The position numbers were made by a program, and so were the translations under genes. From Thiotrichales bacterium (GTDB lineage Bacteria; Pseudomonadota; Gammaproteobacteria; Thiomicrospirales; Thiomicrospiraceae), in assembly GCA_016938655.1 (NCBI GenBank), contig JAFGUG010000067.1:82247-115875 (forward strand): a stretch of 33,629 bases of DNA. Reading direction: 5' to 3'. The notes beneath the pieces are model-generated. The model worked only from the letters and a program-made list of their open reading frames with translations. It did no database searches and was not told where the DNA came from. Below are positions 17,555 to 26,880 of the stretch, piece by piece. The stretch's first letter is position 1, and every line of letters begins with the position of its first letter.

Positions 17555-18547
17555 ATGAGTCAAATTCTTATTGTAGGTGGTGCAGGTTATATTGGTTCCC
17601 ACATGGTTAAAATGCTCTCTAAGTCTGGGCATGATGTGATTGTTTTGGACAACCTGAGCACTGGCTTTAGAGATTCGGTTAAATATGGCAAGCTCATCAT
17701 CGGTGACTTAGCCGATATGAATCTACTGGAAAATTTATTTCAAACCTATCAATTTGATGGCGTCATGCACTTTGCAGCAAATAGCTTAGTCGGCGAGTCC
17801 ATGACCAATCCAGCCAAATATTACCGTAACAATGTTGGCAACACTTTAAACCTACTTGATGTTATGGTGCGCAATAATGTTAAACACTTTATTTTCTCAT
17901 CGACCGCTGCAACCTTTGGTGAACCCGAATATAGCCCAATCGATGAAGCGCACCCACAAAACCCAATCAATCCTTACGGCTCCTCTAAACTGATGATTGA
18001 ACGCATATTGAAAGATTATGCCGATGCCTATGACTTAAATTCGGTTTCACTGCGCTATTTCAACGCGTGTGGTGCGGATCCAGAGGGTGAAATTGGCGAA
18101 TGCCATGATCCAGAAACCCACTTAATTCCGCTTATTCTTCAAGCCGCATCCGGCAGACGTGATGCGATAACTGTATTTGGTCGTGACTATGCGACCCAAG
18201 ACGGAACCTGTATTCGTGATTACATTCATATTAATGATTTATGTTCAGCTCACGCCCTAGGACTAGAAAAAATTCTAGCTGAAAATAGTGGCGAAGCACT
18301 GATGTATAACTTAGGAAATGGGAATGGGTTTTCAGTCCAAGAAGTGATTGAGGTAGTCAAAAAGGTCGTTGCTAAAGATGGAAACAGTTTAACCGTAAAA
18401 GAAGGCGAACGCCGAGCAGGTGACCCGGCCATTTTAGTGGCCGATGCAACTAAGGCAACTCAGGACCTAAATTGGAAACCGACTTTCAACAATTTAGAAA
18501 CCATTGTTGAACACGCTTGGGCATGGGAAAAGCGGCAGGCCTGCTAA
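17555..18547 (+). CDS. galE: UDP-glucose 4-epimerase
   Basis: A short-chain dehydrogenase-fold enzyme that interconverts UDP-glucose and UDP-galactose, supplying galactose units for surface polysaccharides. Its 330 residues show the NAD-binding GGAGYIGSH (8-16), FSSTAATFGEP with the active-site serine/threonine, and YGSSK carrying the catalytic Tyr-Lys pair, then RYFNACGADP. An AAAGAG sits before the ATG. The last codons (Gln-Ala-Cys-stop) are formed by a perfect GCAGGCCTGC palindrome. There is no Leloir pathway gene beside it, so a polysaccharide role is likelier than galactose breakdown. Confidence 0.94.
   Translation: MSQILIVGGAGYIGSHMVKMLSKSGHDVIVLDNLSTGFRDSVKYGKLIIGDLADMNLLENLFQTYQFDGVMHFAANSLVGESMTNPAKYYRNNVGNTLNLLDVMVRNNVKHFIFSSTAATFGEPEYSPIDEAHPQNPINPYGSSKLMIERILKDYADAYDLNSVSLRYFNACGADPEGEIGECHDPETHLIPLILQAASGRRDAITVFGRDYATQDGTCIRDYIHINDLCSAHALGLEKILAENSGEALMYNLGNGNGFSVQEVIEVVKKVVAKDGNSLTVKEGERRAGDPAILVADATKATQDLNWKPTFNNLETIVEHAWAWEKRQAC
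18535..18544. repeat. GCAGGCCTGC palindrome, perfect copy at the galE 3' end
   Basis: Perfect 10-mer that writes the last codons of galE immediately before the TAA. It might also act as a small transcript-end hairpin. Confidence 0.8.
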
Positions 18548-18656
18548 AAGGTCAATTTATTTAAAACTAACATTTAATAAAAGTTACGGCAAACAAATTA
18601 AAACTATCCATTTAATGGACTTACGACCCTCAAAATGGATTTCAGTATATATCAGT

Positions 18657-20594
18657 TTACCCTCTTACTGCGCCCAACAACGTTTGAAAAATTGACTGTG
18701 ATGTGGCGATAATTTGTGCAGCCGCTTCATAGGCCTGCTGATAACGCATTAAGTTCGCCGCCTCTTCATCCAAACTCACACCCGAAATTGACTCTCTCTG
18801 CATCAAGATTTGCTGGTGCACATTTTCTTGTGCCGTTAGCTGAATATCTGAACCACGTACATACATGCCGACATTGGTAGCCATGGTTGAATACCCCCCC
18901 ATAATCGTTTCGGTTGCAGTACCGCCGCCATCTGAAAACATCAATTTCTTATTATACAAACTGGCCATGTTCGCCATATTAACGTTATCACCATAGGCCG
19001 CAGGGGCAGGAACTTCATTTCCTAAGTCCCCATCACCATCCGTATCTAATTGACTCTGTCCTCGCGCAGCAATGGCAGTAGGATCTTCAATCACTTTTTC
19101 AAAATCAGCAAGAATGTCTTTGTGTGGCTGCACTAAATACTGATCTCCAACCTCAATATTAGCCAGTACTGCTGGATCGAGTTCAAAAGTAATACCTTGA
19201 GAAGTAGCAAATCTAGGCTCTAGCAGATTCGGATCAACACCAATAACGGTCTCTTGCTCAAAAGTTAAAAATTCTTTTTCACCTCTTATCCGCATATTAA
19301 AACCGTCAACGGTTCCATCTCCATTAGTATCAATCGCTGTAATCTCGTACTCTTCAGGCCGCATATTTCCAATAGAATCTAAGGCTCCTTTCAGAAAACC
19401 CTCTTTAGCCGCCATATCAACAGGCTGATCACTGGCGGTGGTTCCTATGTTATCGCTATCATAAGGTGGGTTCTCACCTTGTCCCCGATAAATCCCATTT
19501 GCGGTTGGGTAAATAGCCGGATCAAAATAAGGGCGAAACGAGACAATAAAGCTTGAACCATCTTCCGTTCCTTTATTATCGACATGCCCAATAACATTCG
19601 TATTCAACGGCGCAAAAAACTCTTGTCCCGCCTCCCCATTCAAATCCCAACCTTGGTAGTGTTGCCAGTTGGTTGAGGCGGTTAAGGCATTGAGCGTGAC
19701 GCCCAAATCATTTTGAGTTTTATCAAGCATATTGCTTCTAAAATCGATTACACCTCCTAACGCTCCGCCGGTTAGGTAGTCGGTAATAATTTCACGCTGG
19801 TCACCAATACTCATATACACTTCGGTGCGGTTTTCATCTCGATACTCACCAAGACCCGCCTCTAAACGCGTTAGCGTATTGTCACTTAATAAGGGTAGGC
19901 GACCGTTGGCAGTATGAATATCAATACGCCCATCTTGTTGGGGGTAGGTTTTGATATCCACATAAGAACTCAGTTCTAAAATCGCTTGATCGCGCTGATC
20001 AAGCAGATCGTTGGGCGGCTGTGTGCCGCTCGCCAACGCACGAGACACTTGGTTATTGATGGTTTGAACCACTTCCAAACGGGTATTAACCTCGTTAGTC
20101 AAATCCTCTATTTGAGTATTCACTTGCTGCTGAGTATCATTCAGAATGGTTGAAAGGTTATTAATATGACTCTCTAAATTACCCGCTTCATCCAAAACCA
20201 ATTGGCGACTGGTGCTCGATGTGGGGTTATCCGCTAAGTTTTGTAGTGAATCGTAAAAACGTTGTAAAAACTCTTGAATCCCTTCGTCATTACTAGCCAC
20301 AATGCCTTCCACTTGGGTGGACATTTGTAACTGGTTACTAAATCGCTCAACGCCAGAGTTGGTAGTGTATAACTGTGTTTGAACATAATCGGCTTGAATA
20401 CGCTGAATTAAGTCCACTGCTGAACCACCGCCTAAAAATGCAGTGCCGACGATATTTGGGGTATTACTGGATATCTCTGCACGCTGACGGCTGTAACCAT
20501 CCGTACTGACATTGGCCACGTTATGACTCGTGACATCCAAGGCAGTTTTGAAGGTATTGGCGGCCGTAGAACCAATCGTTAACATATCAGCCAT
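18657..20594 (-). CDS. flgK: Flagellar hook-associated protein FlgK (HAP1)
   Basis: FlgK joins the flagellar hook to the filament and is exported by the flagellar type III system. The 645-residue protein has the rod/hook N-terminal motif (DVTSHNVANVSTDGYSRQRA, about 20-39), the FlgK-type IQADYVQTQLYTTNS helix, and the C-terminal coiled-coil signature SGVSLDEEAANLMRYQQAYE (604-623). The middle is enlarged relative to E. coli FlgK (547). It holds two calcium-loop-like motifs, DTNGDGTVD (422-430) and DTDGDGDLGNE (517-527). AAGGAA precedes the ATG. No flgL or other flagellar gene is adjacent. A sigma-28 promoter lies upstream. Confidence 0.93.
   Translation of the reverse strand: MADMLTIGSTAANTFKTALDVTSHNVANVSTDGYSRQRAEISSNTPNIVGTAFLGGGSAVDLIQRIQADYVQTQLYTTNSGVERFSNQLQMSTQVEGIVASNDEGIQEFLQRFYDSLQNLADNPTSSTSRQLVLDEAGNLESHINNLSTILNDTQQQVNTQIEDLTNEVNTRLEVVQTINNQVSRALASGTQPPNDLLDQRDQAILELSSYVDIKTYPQQDGRIDIHTANGRLPLLSDNTLTRLEAGLGEYRDENRTEVYMSIGDQREIITDYLTGGALGGVIDFRSNMLDKTQNDLGVTLNALTASTNWQHYQGWDLNGEAGQEFFAPLNTNVIGHVDNKGTEDGSSFIVSFRPYFDPAIYPTANGIYRGQGENPPYDSDNIGTTASDQPVDMAAKEGFLKGALDSIGNMRPEEYEITAIDTNGDGTVDGFNMRIRGEKEFLTFEQETVIGVDPNLLEPRFATSQGITFELDPAVLANIEVGDQYLVQPHKDILADFEKVIEDPTAIAARGQSQLDTDGDGDLGNEVPAPAAYGDNVNMANMASLYNKKLMFSDGGGTATETIMGGYSTMATNVGMYVRGSDIQLTAQENVHQQILMQRESISGVSLDEEAANLMRYQQAYEAAAQIIATSQSIFQTLLGAVRG
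18729..18738. repeat. GCAGGCCTGC-type palindrome, degenerate copy
   Basis: Reads ATAGGCCTGC (two end mismatches), in flgK codons for the conserved QQAYEAA region. Confidence 0.4.
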
Positions 20595-20719
20595 AATTTA
20601 ATTCCTTATTCTGGTAAAACACAGACTTATGTATTATTTAACGCCTGCATTTTTAAGGTTTTAGACGTCTTAAATAAAGACATCTATGTGTTTGATTGAA
20701 CTCAATAGTATTTATTTTG

Positions 20720-20729
20720 GCAGGCCTGC
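20720..20729. repeat. GCAGGCCTGC palindrome, perfect intergenic copy
   Basis: The only perfect copy outside a gene. It lies in the long flgK leader region, and the adjoining bases GGCA...TGCC extend the possible pairing with a 3-base slip. Confidence 0.8.
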
Positions 20730-20838
20730 TTGCCTGATTTTGAAGAGAGTTTAAAAACCTTCCTTAAGTCGCGGCACTTTTTTTTAACCGAATCTGTATC
20801 CATGTTTAAATCTTTCCGCATAAATTAATCTAATTAGT

Positions 20839-20865
20839 TTATCGGCAAAGCCTAAGCATCCTTTA
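20839..20865 (-). promoter_or_regulatory. Sigma-28 (FliA) promoter reading towards flgK
   Basis: On the minus strand TAAAGGAT, exactly 11 bases, then GCCGATAA. The -10 box matches the enterobacterial FliA consensus at all eight positions, the -35 has the TAAA core, and the spacer is canonical. It lies about 245 bp upstream of the flgK ATG in the same orientation, with no gene in between. Confidence 0.8.
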
Positions 20866-21555
20866 GCGGAAAAGTCTTGTGATAAGTGTTTGTTTTACTA
20901 ATACTTGAATAATAACAGCTATATCGCCACCTAGAAATCACCAACCTCCAACAATAGTTTAACTATCACACACCCTTTTTTCTTTTACACGAACGAGATA
21001 AGAGACCACACTCAAAGTTAAGAACAACGTCAAAACTCTGACAAACTATCTGGTCAATATCAACCCTATAAATGAGACAATCTATCCCTCTTTTGTAATA
21101 AGTCTTTATTTTCAGATAAAAAAACCACATAATATTAACAAGCAGTAGTTATGCCAAGTTATTTGTTTTAAGAAAAGGATACATTCGCTTAAAGTTAGTT
21201 CTTAGAACCCTTTTAAAGATTCACTATGACAAGAGATAATTTACCTACTCACTTCGAATTTAATTAATTAAACAGTTACCTAATAAAGGGGCGACCACAC
21301 TATTTATTATTAGAGTTATAAATACAAAAGTCGGGCAAAACTCCTGTTCCAGCTCATGCAGAGATACTATTTTAATAGCGTTTCAGTAAGTGCTTGCTGA
21401 CGCATAACTACACATCTTGAATGTATTAAGTTTATAACACAGAGCTAATTTACAGGCTAAATTACTCTAAAGGTGTGGTCACTTTTACTTGACCACAATA
21501 AAGGCATTGACCTAGTTATCTAGGCCAACCTCTATAAGTTTTATTTCATGTCCAC
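20866..21555. other. Long A+T-rich gene-free stretch
   Basis: No open frame with a plausible start and ribosome site, tRNA or repeat array is visible. Together with the flgK leader it makes about 960 bp without a gene, unusual for this tightly packed window. It holds the hairpin at 21474-21497, a CCTAG-ttat-CTAGG mini-dyad at about 21509-21522, and three scattered GACCACA strings (about 21003, 21293 and 21490). Confidence 0.5.
21474..21497. terminator. Hairpin downstream of the first acyltransferase gene
   Basis: TGTGGTCA and TGACCACA form a perfect 8-bp stem around an 8-nt loop, about 60 bp past the end of the acyltransferase gene at 21556. There is no long T-run on the minus strand side, so termination is only a guess. 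Confidence 0.4.
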
Positions 21556-23553
21556 TTACTTGAAAATTTTCTCAAACATTGGAATCAACAATTTGTTTCC
21601 GTATTCACTTAAATGATCATCATCAGAATAAAGCGGCAGCCCATTTCTTGTTCCGTAACAATAACTTTCATCGCACAAATAAGGAAGAGGGTTTAATATC
21701 TTTACACCACAAGCCTTAACCGCTTCATCTTGAGCCCACCATATTAATCTATGACGATCTTTATACTCCTTTAAAGTAATTTTAATTTCGCTTGAATTCA
21801 GACCAAACATTATATTTCTGCTAGCTTGAGACGGAACATTTACTTTCATTTCAGGAATGGGTCTAACTAAAAAAACTTCCCTATATTTTTTAAATGAACA
21901 CGCCGTATTAATCATCGCGTCTCTCAACTCTTGCTGAAAGCCTGGATTTAAATTACTTTCATATTGTCTGTTAAAAAATATTCTAGGCTTGTAAACGATG
22001 TCATCATCTAATGAAGCTTTCTGACCCATAACAGCCGGGGTCTGACGTCCTAACAAAACAATAGGGATATTTTTTTCATAAGACAAAGAATTCAGGAAAG
22101 CCTTATGGGTAAAGTTTTTACATCGATTAGGGTAATCAGGAAAAAATTGGTGAAATGGAGAATAGTGAAGATTAAAAATAGGCGCACATGTGGTTAACGT
22201 CCATTGAACTGTGCTCTTGGCATGGTTCTGTGAAGCCGCAGCTAAAGCCGTAACACTTGCGCCAGCATGACTATCTCCAAGCAATAACACGCCTACAGGA
22301 TAATCGCCATAAATACAACTAGGTGACTTATCCCATTTTTTATGATTTTGGCATTCTTCATGTCGAGGATTTATATTGACCGCTTCATTTAAAGCTAATT
22401 CAGCGCCTTCAGGAACTCTATTGTTAAACTCATGATTTTGAATTGAAAAACTGATAATTGCTAGAAAAACTAAACCTAATACAATGAGAATAAACTCTTT
22501 TTTAAAAGATTTTTTAGACAAATATTTACGCGTTGGAGTTTCAATAAATCTAAATGACAAATGACCGATTAATAGACTAGATGTAATTGCTGCTAGAATC
22601 CAAAACCAAGATTCATGTATATTGGCAAAGTATAAAGCAACCATTAATGGCCAGTGCCACAAATATATCGAATATGAACGATCACCAAGCCACTGTGCAG
22701 CTCGACTATTAATAAGCATAAAGTCTTGTTTTTGTGAATAGATTACTAAACTAGTCCCAAGAACAGGAAATAGCGCCCAATAACCAGGCCATCGCATCTC
22801 TTCGTTAATTAAAAAAATTGAACCCAAAATCAAAAGCCATCCAAGAACATTTAGAATTCGACTCAACTTGATCTCTAGTTTTAATTGCTTCGCTAATAAA
22901 AATACTAAACCACCCGCTGCCAGCTCCCATCCGCGTGACGGAAGAAGATAGAAAGCAGCAGATGGGTCTCTGTAAACGAGCCACATATTAAGCGCAAAGG
23001 ACATTATGAATAAGATAGCTAGAGCAACGGTTAATGACTTTAGACTGCGGGTAAATTTCCAAAATAAACTTACAAAAATTGGAAACAGAAGATAAAACTG
23101 TGCCTCAACAGCTAAAGACCATGTGTGCAATAACCATTTCTCATGAGATCCAGAATCAAAATAACCAGATGAAAAGTAGTAACCAAAGTTTGAGATAAAC
23201 CCCAAAGAGTATAAAGACTGTTGCCCCAAAGATTGATATTCTAAGGTTGCCAACCAAAACCAACCCAACATTAACAAAACGGCGATAACCACTAATAAAG
23301 CAGGTAGTATGCGTCTTACACGTGCCATGTAAAACTGAGTGAGTGAGAAATCCTCCTTCTCCAGACCTTTAACAATAATTGAAGTCATAAGGTAACCTGA
23401 AATGACAAAGAATATATCAACTCCAACAAACCCGCCTGTAATCCCTGAGATTTGAAAGTGGAACAAAACCACTGCCATGACAGCCCAAGCTCGAAGGCCA
23501 TTAATGTCTTCTCTAAATTTAACTGGGGAAGGTAGGTGTGTGGTAGTTTTCAT
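21556..23553 (-). CDS. Acyltransferase-3 / SGNH fusion, surface glycan O-acetylase (copy 1)
   Basis: The 665-residue inner-membrane protein is of the OafA/YrhL type. The first 370 residues form about ten membrane segments with FREDINGLRAWAVMAVVLFHF (catalytic His32), VDIFFVISGYL, the ARVRRILPAL loop and DRSYSIYLWHWP (291-302). A periplasmic SGNH esterase-like domain follows, with GDSHAG (426-431) and the terminal DDDHLSEYGN block carrying Asp and His. Such proteins move acyl (often acetyl) groups from the cytoplasmic side onto sugars in the periplasm. AAAGGAAC precedes the ATG. It is 54-90 bp downstream of a paralogue that it closely resembles. Confidence 0.9.
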   Translation of the reverse strand: MKTTTHLPSPVKFREDINGLRAWAVMAVVLFHFQISGITGGFVGVDIFFVISGYLMTSIIVKGLEKEDFSLTQFYMARVRRILPALLVVIAVLLMLGWFWLATLEYQSLGQQSLYSLGFISNFGYYFSSGYFDSGSHEKWLLHTWSLAVEAQFYLLFPIFVSLFWKFTRSLKSLTVALAILFIMSFALNMWLVYRDPSAAFYLLPSRGWELAAGGLVFLLAKQLKLEIKLSRILNVLGWLLILGSIFLINEEMRWPGYWALFPVLGTSLVIYSQKQDFMLINSRAAQWLGDRSYSIYLWHWPLMVALYFANIHESWFWILAAITSSLLIGHLSFRFIETPTRKYLSKKSFKKEFILIVLGLVFLAIISFSIQNHEFNNRVPEGAELALNEAVNINPRHEECQNHKKWDKSPSCIYGDYPVGVLLLGDSHAGASVTALAAASQNHAKSTVQWTLTTCAPIFNLHYSPFHQFFPDYPNRCKNFTHKAFLNSLSYEKNIPIVLLGRQTPAVMGQKASLDDDIVYKPRIFFNRQYESNLNPGFQQELRDAMINTACSFKKYREVFLVRPIPEMKVNVPSQASRNIMFGLNSSEIKITLKEYKDRHRLIWWAQDEAVKACGVKILNPLPYLCDESYCYGTRNGLPLYSDDDHLSEYGNKLLIPMFEKIFK

Positions 23554-23634
23554 TCAAGGTTCCTTTTAGAACAATCCAACTCTATTAAGCATTGATAAAA
23601 ATCAGGTTTTTTATTAACGATTAAAGTAAAGGTT

Positions 23635-25608
23635 TTATTGTGATACCTTTTCTTTGAAAACACTTTCAAACATTTGAACAAGTCGTTTATTTCCATATTC
23701 ACTTAAATGATCATCATCATAATAAAATGCTCGGCCATCTTTAGAGCCATAGCAATATTTTTCATCGCATAAGTACTTGGTTGAGTTTAGGACTTTAATA
23801 CCGCACTTTTTTTGCGCCATATTTTGTGCATTTATATACGCTTCATTTTCTTCAAGATATTTACTTTTTAATATTTTTACATCTATATCTTCTTTTTTTA
23901 AAAGAAGATTTAAACTTAATGTTTTCGGTACATTTACATCCATTTCAGGAATTGGTCGCATAACGTAAACTGGACGCTCCTTAGCATATTGACACACAGT
24001 CGAGATGTAGGCATTTTGAAAACTTTCTAAATAAGCATCACGGTTTTTATTATTAATAATTCCATTAAAATTAAATTTTGGATAAAAATTCTCATTGTTA
24101 ACTCCAAGCACAGATGACGAGAGTCGACTGGCGTAAACAATTGGTAATGTAGATCTTGTTACACTTGGTTCACTGCCCACCCAAATATTAAACCTTTTGC
24201 ATAAAGAGTCTTCGCTCATACCTGTTACAACCATGTCATTTATTGGAGGGCAACCATTGTATGAGGCTAAGATAATACCCATATTTTTTTGTAAGGCTGC
24301 TGTTCCAAAAGATGATGCGATGGATGATGCATGACTGTCCCCCAAAAGAATTGCTCCAACCTTTTTACTGCCATAAATGCACTCAGGTGAACCTGCCGAA
24401 CTACCATTGCATTTATACCTATCAGGATGAAAATTTTTAGATTCATTCGCTGCAAGGTCAATTTCACTTGGGAATCTATTTTCAAGATTATTCAACTTAA
24501 TTGTTAAAATTAAAATAATTAAAAACAGTATTAAAATAGAAATTATTAAAATTTCTTTTCTCAAAGATTTTTGAGATAAAAATTTTCGTGTTGGAGACTC
24601 AACTAGCTTGAAAGATATATGCCCTAGCAACAAACTCAAAAGGATTGCAAAACCTATCCAATACCATTGGACATATGAACTTGTAAAATTCAATAAAACA
24701 ACTATTGGCCAATGCCACAAATAAATAGAATATGATCGATCACCAGTCCATTGAGCTATTAAATTATTACTTAATGTACTATTATCTTTATGTGTGTAAA
24801 TAATAAAACTAGCACCTAATACGGGCAATAAAGCCCAATAACCTGGCCACTGAAGTTCTTGATTAACAAATATTATTGAAGCAACTATGAACACCCATCC
24901 AATAACATTAAGAATACTATTAATTTTTAAATTTTTATTAAGTTGTTTTGCCAATAAAAATACCAACCCACCAGCAACCAGCTCCCAAACCCTTGATGGA
25001 AGTAGGTAAAAAGCAGCTGAAAGGTTTACATTAACAAGCCAAACATTAACTGAAAATGAAATGATTAATATAATAGTTAAAATTAATGTCAGTGATTTAA
25101 AACATGGTTTAAACTTCCAAAGCATAACTATTATCAATGGATATAAAACATAAAATTGAGCCTCAACAGCTAAAGACCAAGTATGTAATAACCATTTCTC
25201 ATGAGCGGCCGAATCAAAATATCCAGTACGTAAAAAATAATATACATTAGAAGTAAAAGATATTGCCGTTCCAGATTCAACCGCAAGAGATTTATAGTAC
25301 ATCGTTGGTAACCAAAACCACCCCAAAGCTAACAAAACAGCAATAACGACTAAGAGAGCCGGTAAAATCCTTCTTACTCTTGCCATATAAAATTGAGTAA
25401 TTGAGAAATCGCCTCTTTCAACGCCTTTAATAATAATTGCCGTCATCAGATAACCTGAAATGACAAAAAATATATCAACCCCGACAAACCCGCCAGACAG
25501 TCCAGGTATTTGAAAGTGAAATAGAACCACGGCCATGACAGCCCAAGCTCGAAGACCATTAATGTCTTCTCTAAATTTTACTGGGGAAGGTAAATGTGAT
25601 GTACTCAT
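23635..25608 (-). CDS. Acyltransferase-3 / SGNH fusion, surface glycan O-acetylase (copy 2)
   Basis: Same architecture as its neighbour: membrane acyltransferase core with FREDINGLRAWAVMAVVLFHF, VDIFFVISGYL and DRSYSIYLWHWP, then an SGNH domain with LLGDSHASS and DDDHLSEYGN. I start at the ATG at 25608 (657 residues) rather than the adjacent TTG at 25611. The first ~80 codons are very similar to copy 1 even in DNA; the SGNH halves diverge, so acceptor or acyl specificity may differ. This copy is visibly richer in A+T. Two tandem copies imply modification of one glycan at two positions or of two glycans. Confidence 0.9.
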   Translation of the reverse strand: MSTSHLPSPVKFREDINGLRAWAVMAVVLFHFQIPGLSGGFVGVDIFFVISGYLMTAIIIKGVERGDFSITQFYMARVRRILPALLVVIAVLLALGWFWLPTMYYKSLAVESGTAISFTSNVYYFLRTGYFDSAAHEKWLLHTWSLAVEAQFYVLYPLIIVMLWKFKPCFKSLTLILTIILIISFSVNVWLVNVNLSAAFYLLPSRVWELVAGGLVFLLAKQLNKNLKINSILNVIGWVFIVASIIFVNQELQWPGYWALLPVLGASFIIYTHKDNSTLSNNLIAQWTGDRSYSIYLWHWPIVVLLNFTSSYVQWYWIGFAILLSLLLGHISFKLVESPTRKFLSQKSLRKEILIISILILFLIILILTIKLNNLENRFPSEIDLAANESKNFHPDRYKCNGSSAGSPECIYGSKKVGAILLGDSHASSIASSFGTAALQKNMGIILASYNGCPPINDMVVTGMSEDSLCKRFNIWVGSEPSVTRSTLPIVYASRLSSSVLGVNNENFYPKFNFNGIINNKNRDAYLESFQNAYISTVCQYAKERPVYVMRPIPEMDVNVPKTLSLNLLLKKEDIDVKILKSKYLEENEAYINAQNMAQKKCGIKVLNSTKYLCDEKYCYGSKDGRAFYYDDDHLSEYGNKRLVQMFESVFKEKVSQ

Positions 25609-25832
25609 CAAGTATCCATTGCAACTAAAACAACTAAATCGAATTAATTTTATTAACCGTTAATTTACATATCAAAAATTGTATGGTCTTCTAATCTTAA
25701 TAACTCGGCATGCGTTATCTATGCGAAAAAATAAACCAACTTTGTTTCAATGATAAGATACCGTTTTTAAAGGCCGCTTACCAGTAAATAGACTAGTAAA
25801 ACGGATATTAATACTTAATAAAGAGTGGTGAA

Positions 25833-26780
25833 ATGACTCATTATCCGACTGAACATCAAAAAATCATGGAACAATTGAAAGAGGAGCACTCGCCAATATT
25901 GACTCTAATTAATAGCGCTCCCATTCAGTACCTAGATATTCCTGTTCATGGAAATGTTGGAGACCTTTTGATAATGGAAGGAACACTTTCATTTTTTAAA
26001 AAAAATAAAATTAAATTGAAAAATACGTTTACAGTCTACAATGTTAATAAAAAATTGATTGCAAAAAAAGATGTACTTGTCTTTCACGGTGGCGGAAATT
26101 TGGGAGACCTTTATGATTTACACCAAAAGCACCGTGAAGATTTTATCTCTAAGTTCAAACAAAACCGTATCATTTTGCTTCCTCAGACCATCTATTTTGA
26201 ATCTGATGCCAACTATGAGAAGACTTGTAAACTCTTTAGTGATCATAAAGATTTACACATTTGTGTAAGGGATAAGCTGTCTTATGAATTAGCTTTAAAA
26301 ATGACTAAGAACGTTTATCTTATGCCAGACATGGCACATCAACTTTATCCATTGAAAAAGAATGACTTGAGCAACACAGTGCAACGCACCCTCTTTATAA
26401 GTCGCTTAGACAAAGAAGCACCAACTGAAGCAATAAATATTAAATTTGATACGAAAACAGACTGGGATATATTCTTAGAAAGACATCAAACTAAAGTCCA
26501 AAATCAAAGAAAGTTACAGAAAACGCTTCGTCATTACAGGTTAAATATCATCACGTCTAAGTTAACAACCAGCTGGTGGTTAAAATTAAGTTTTGAACTG
26601 ATTGATGAATCCATTCGTCTATTTAAAAAACATAATCTTGTCATCACAAACAGATTACACGGTCACATTCTGGCATGTCTGCTAGATATACCCAATCTTG
26701 TTCTTGATAATTCTTATGGTAAAAATGCCAGTTACGTCAACGTTTGGACCCATAAAAGTCCATTAGTTGAACTTCATTAA
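25833..26780 (+). CDS. Polysaccharide pyruvyl transferase family protein
   Basis: The 315-residue soluble protein has the family pattern: LDIPVHGNVGDLLIMEGTL (about 35-53), VFHGGGNLGDLY (83-94), RIILLPQTIYFES, and NLVITNRLHGHILACLL near the end. Members add pyruvate ketals from phosphoenolpyruvate to polysaccharide sugars, although the fold is also used for other glycan transfers. It is transcribed away from the acyltransferases and convergent with cysQ. GAGTGGTG lies just before the ATG. The gene is A+T-rich, like the acyltransferase next to it, which is common for surface-polysaccharide loci that move between strains. Confidence 0.85.
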   Translation: MTHYPTEHQKIMEQLKEEHSPILTLINSAPIQYLDIPVHGNVGDLLIMEGTLSFFKKNKIKLKNTFTVYNVNKKLIAKKDVLVFHGGGNLGDLYDLHQKHREDFISKFKQNRIILLPQTIYFESDANYEKTCKLFSDHKDLHICVRDKLSYELALKMTKNVYLMPDMAHQLYPLKKNDLSNTVQRTLFISRLDKEAPTEAINIKFDTKTDWDIFLERHQTKVQNQRKLQKTLRHYRLNIITSKLTTSWWLKLSFELIDESIRLFKKHNLVITNRLHGHILACLLDIPNLVLDNSYGKNASYVNVWTHKSPLVELH

Positions 26781-26880
26781 CATCATTTTCAGTAAAGGTT
26801 TTTCTATATATTCTGCCACAATTAAGCTTACCCGAGAATTAACCAAGCATCATTAAATATAATACCTAAAACACCTTTAA

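Noticed and set aside
18607..18619. Terminator between galE and flgK (TCCAT-TTA-ATGGA)
   Set aside because: The stem is only 5 bp with a 3-nt loop and no T-run, too weak to call.
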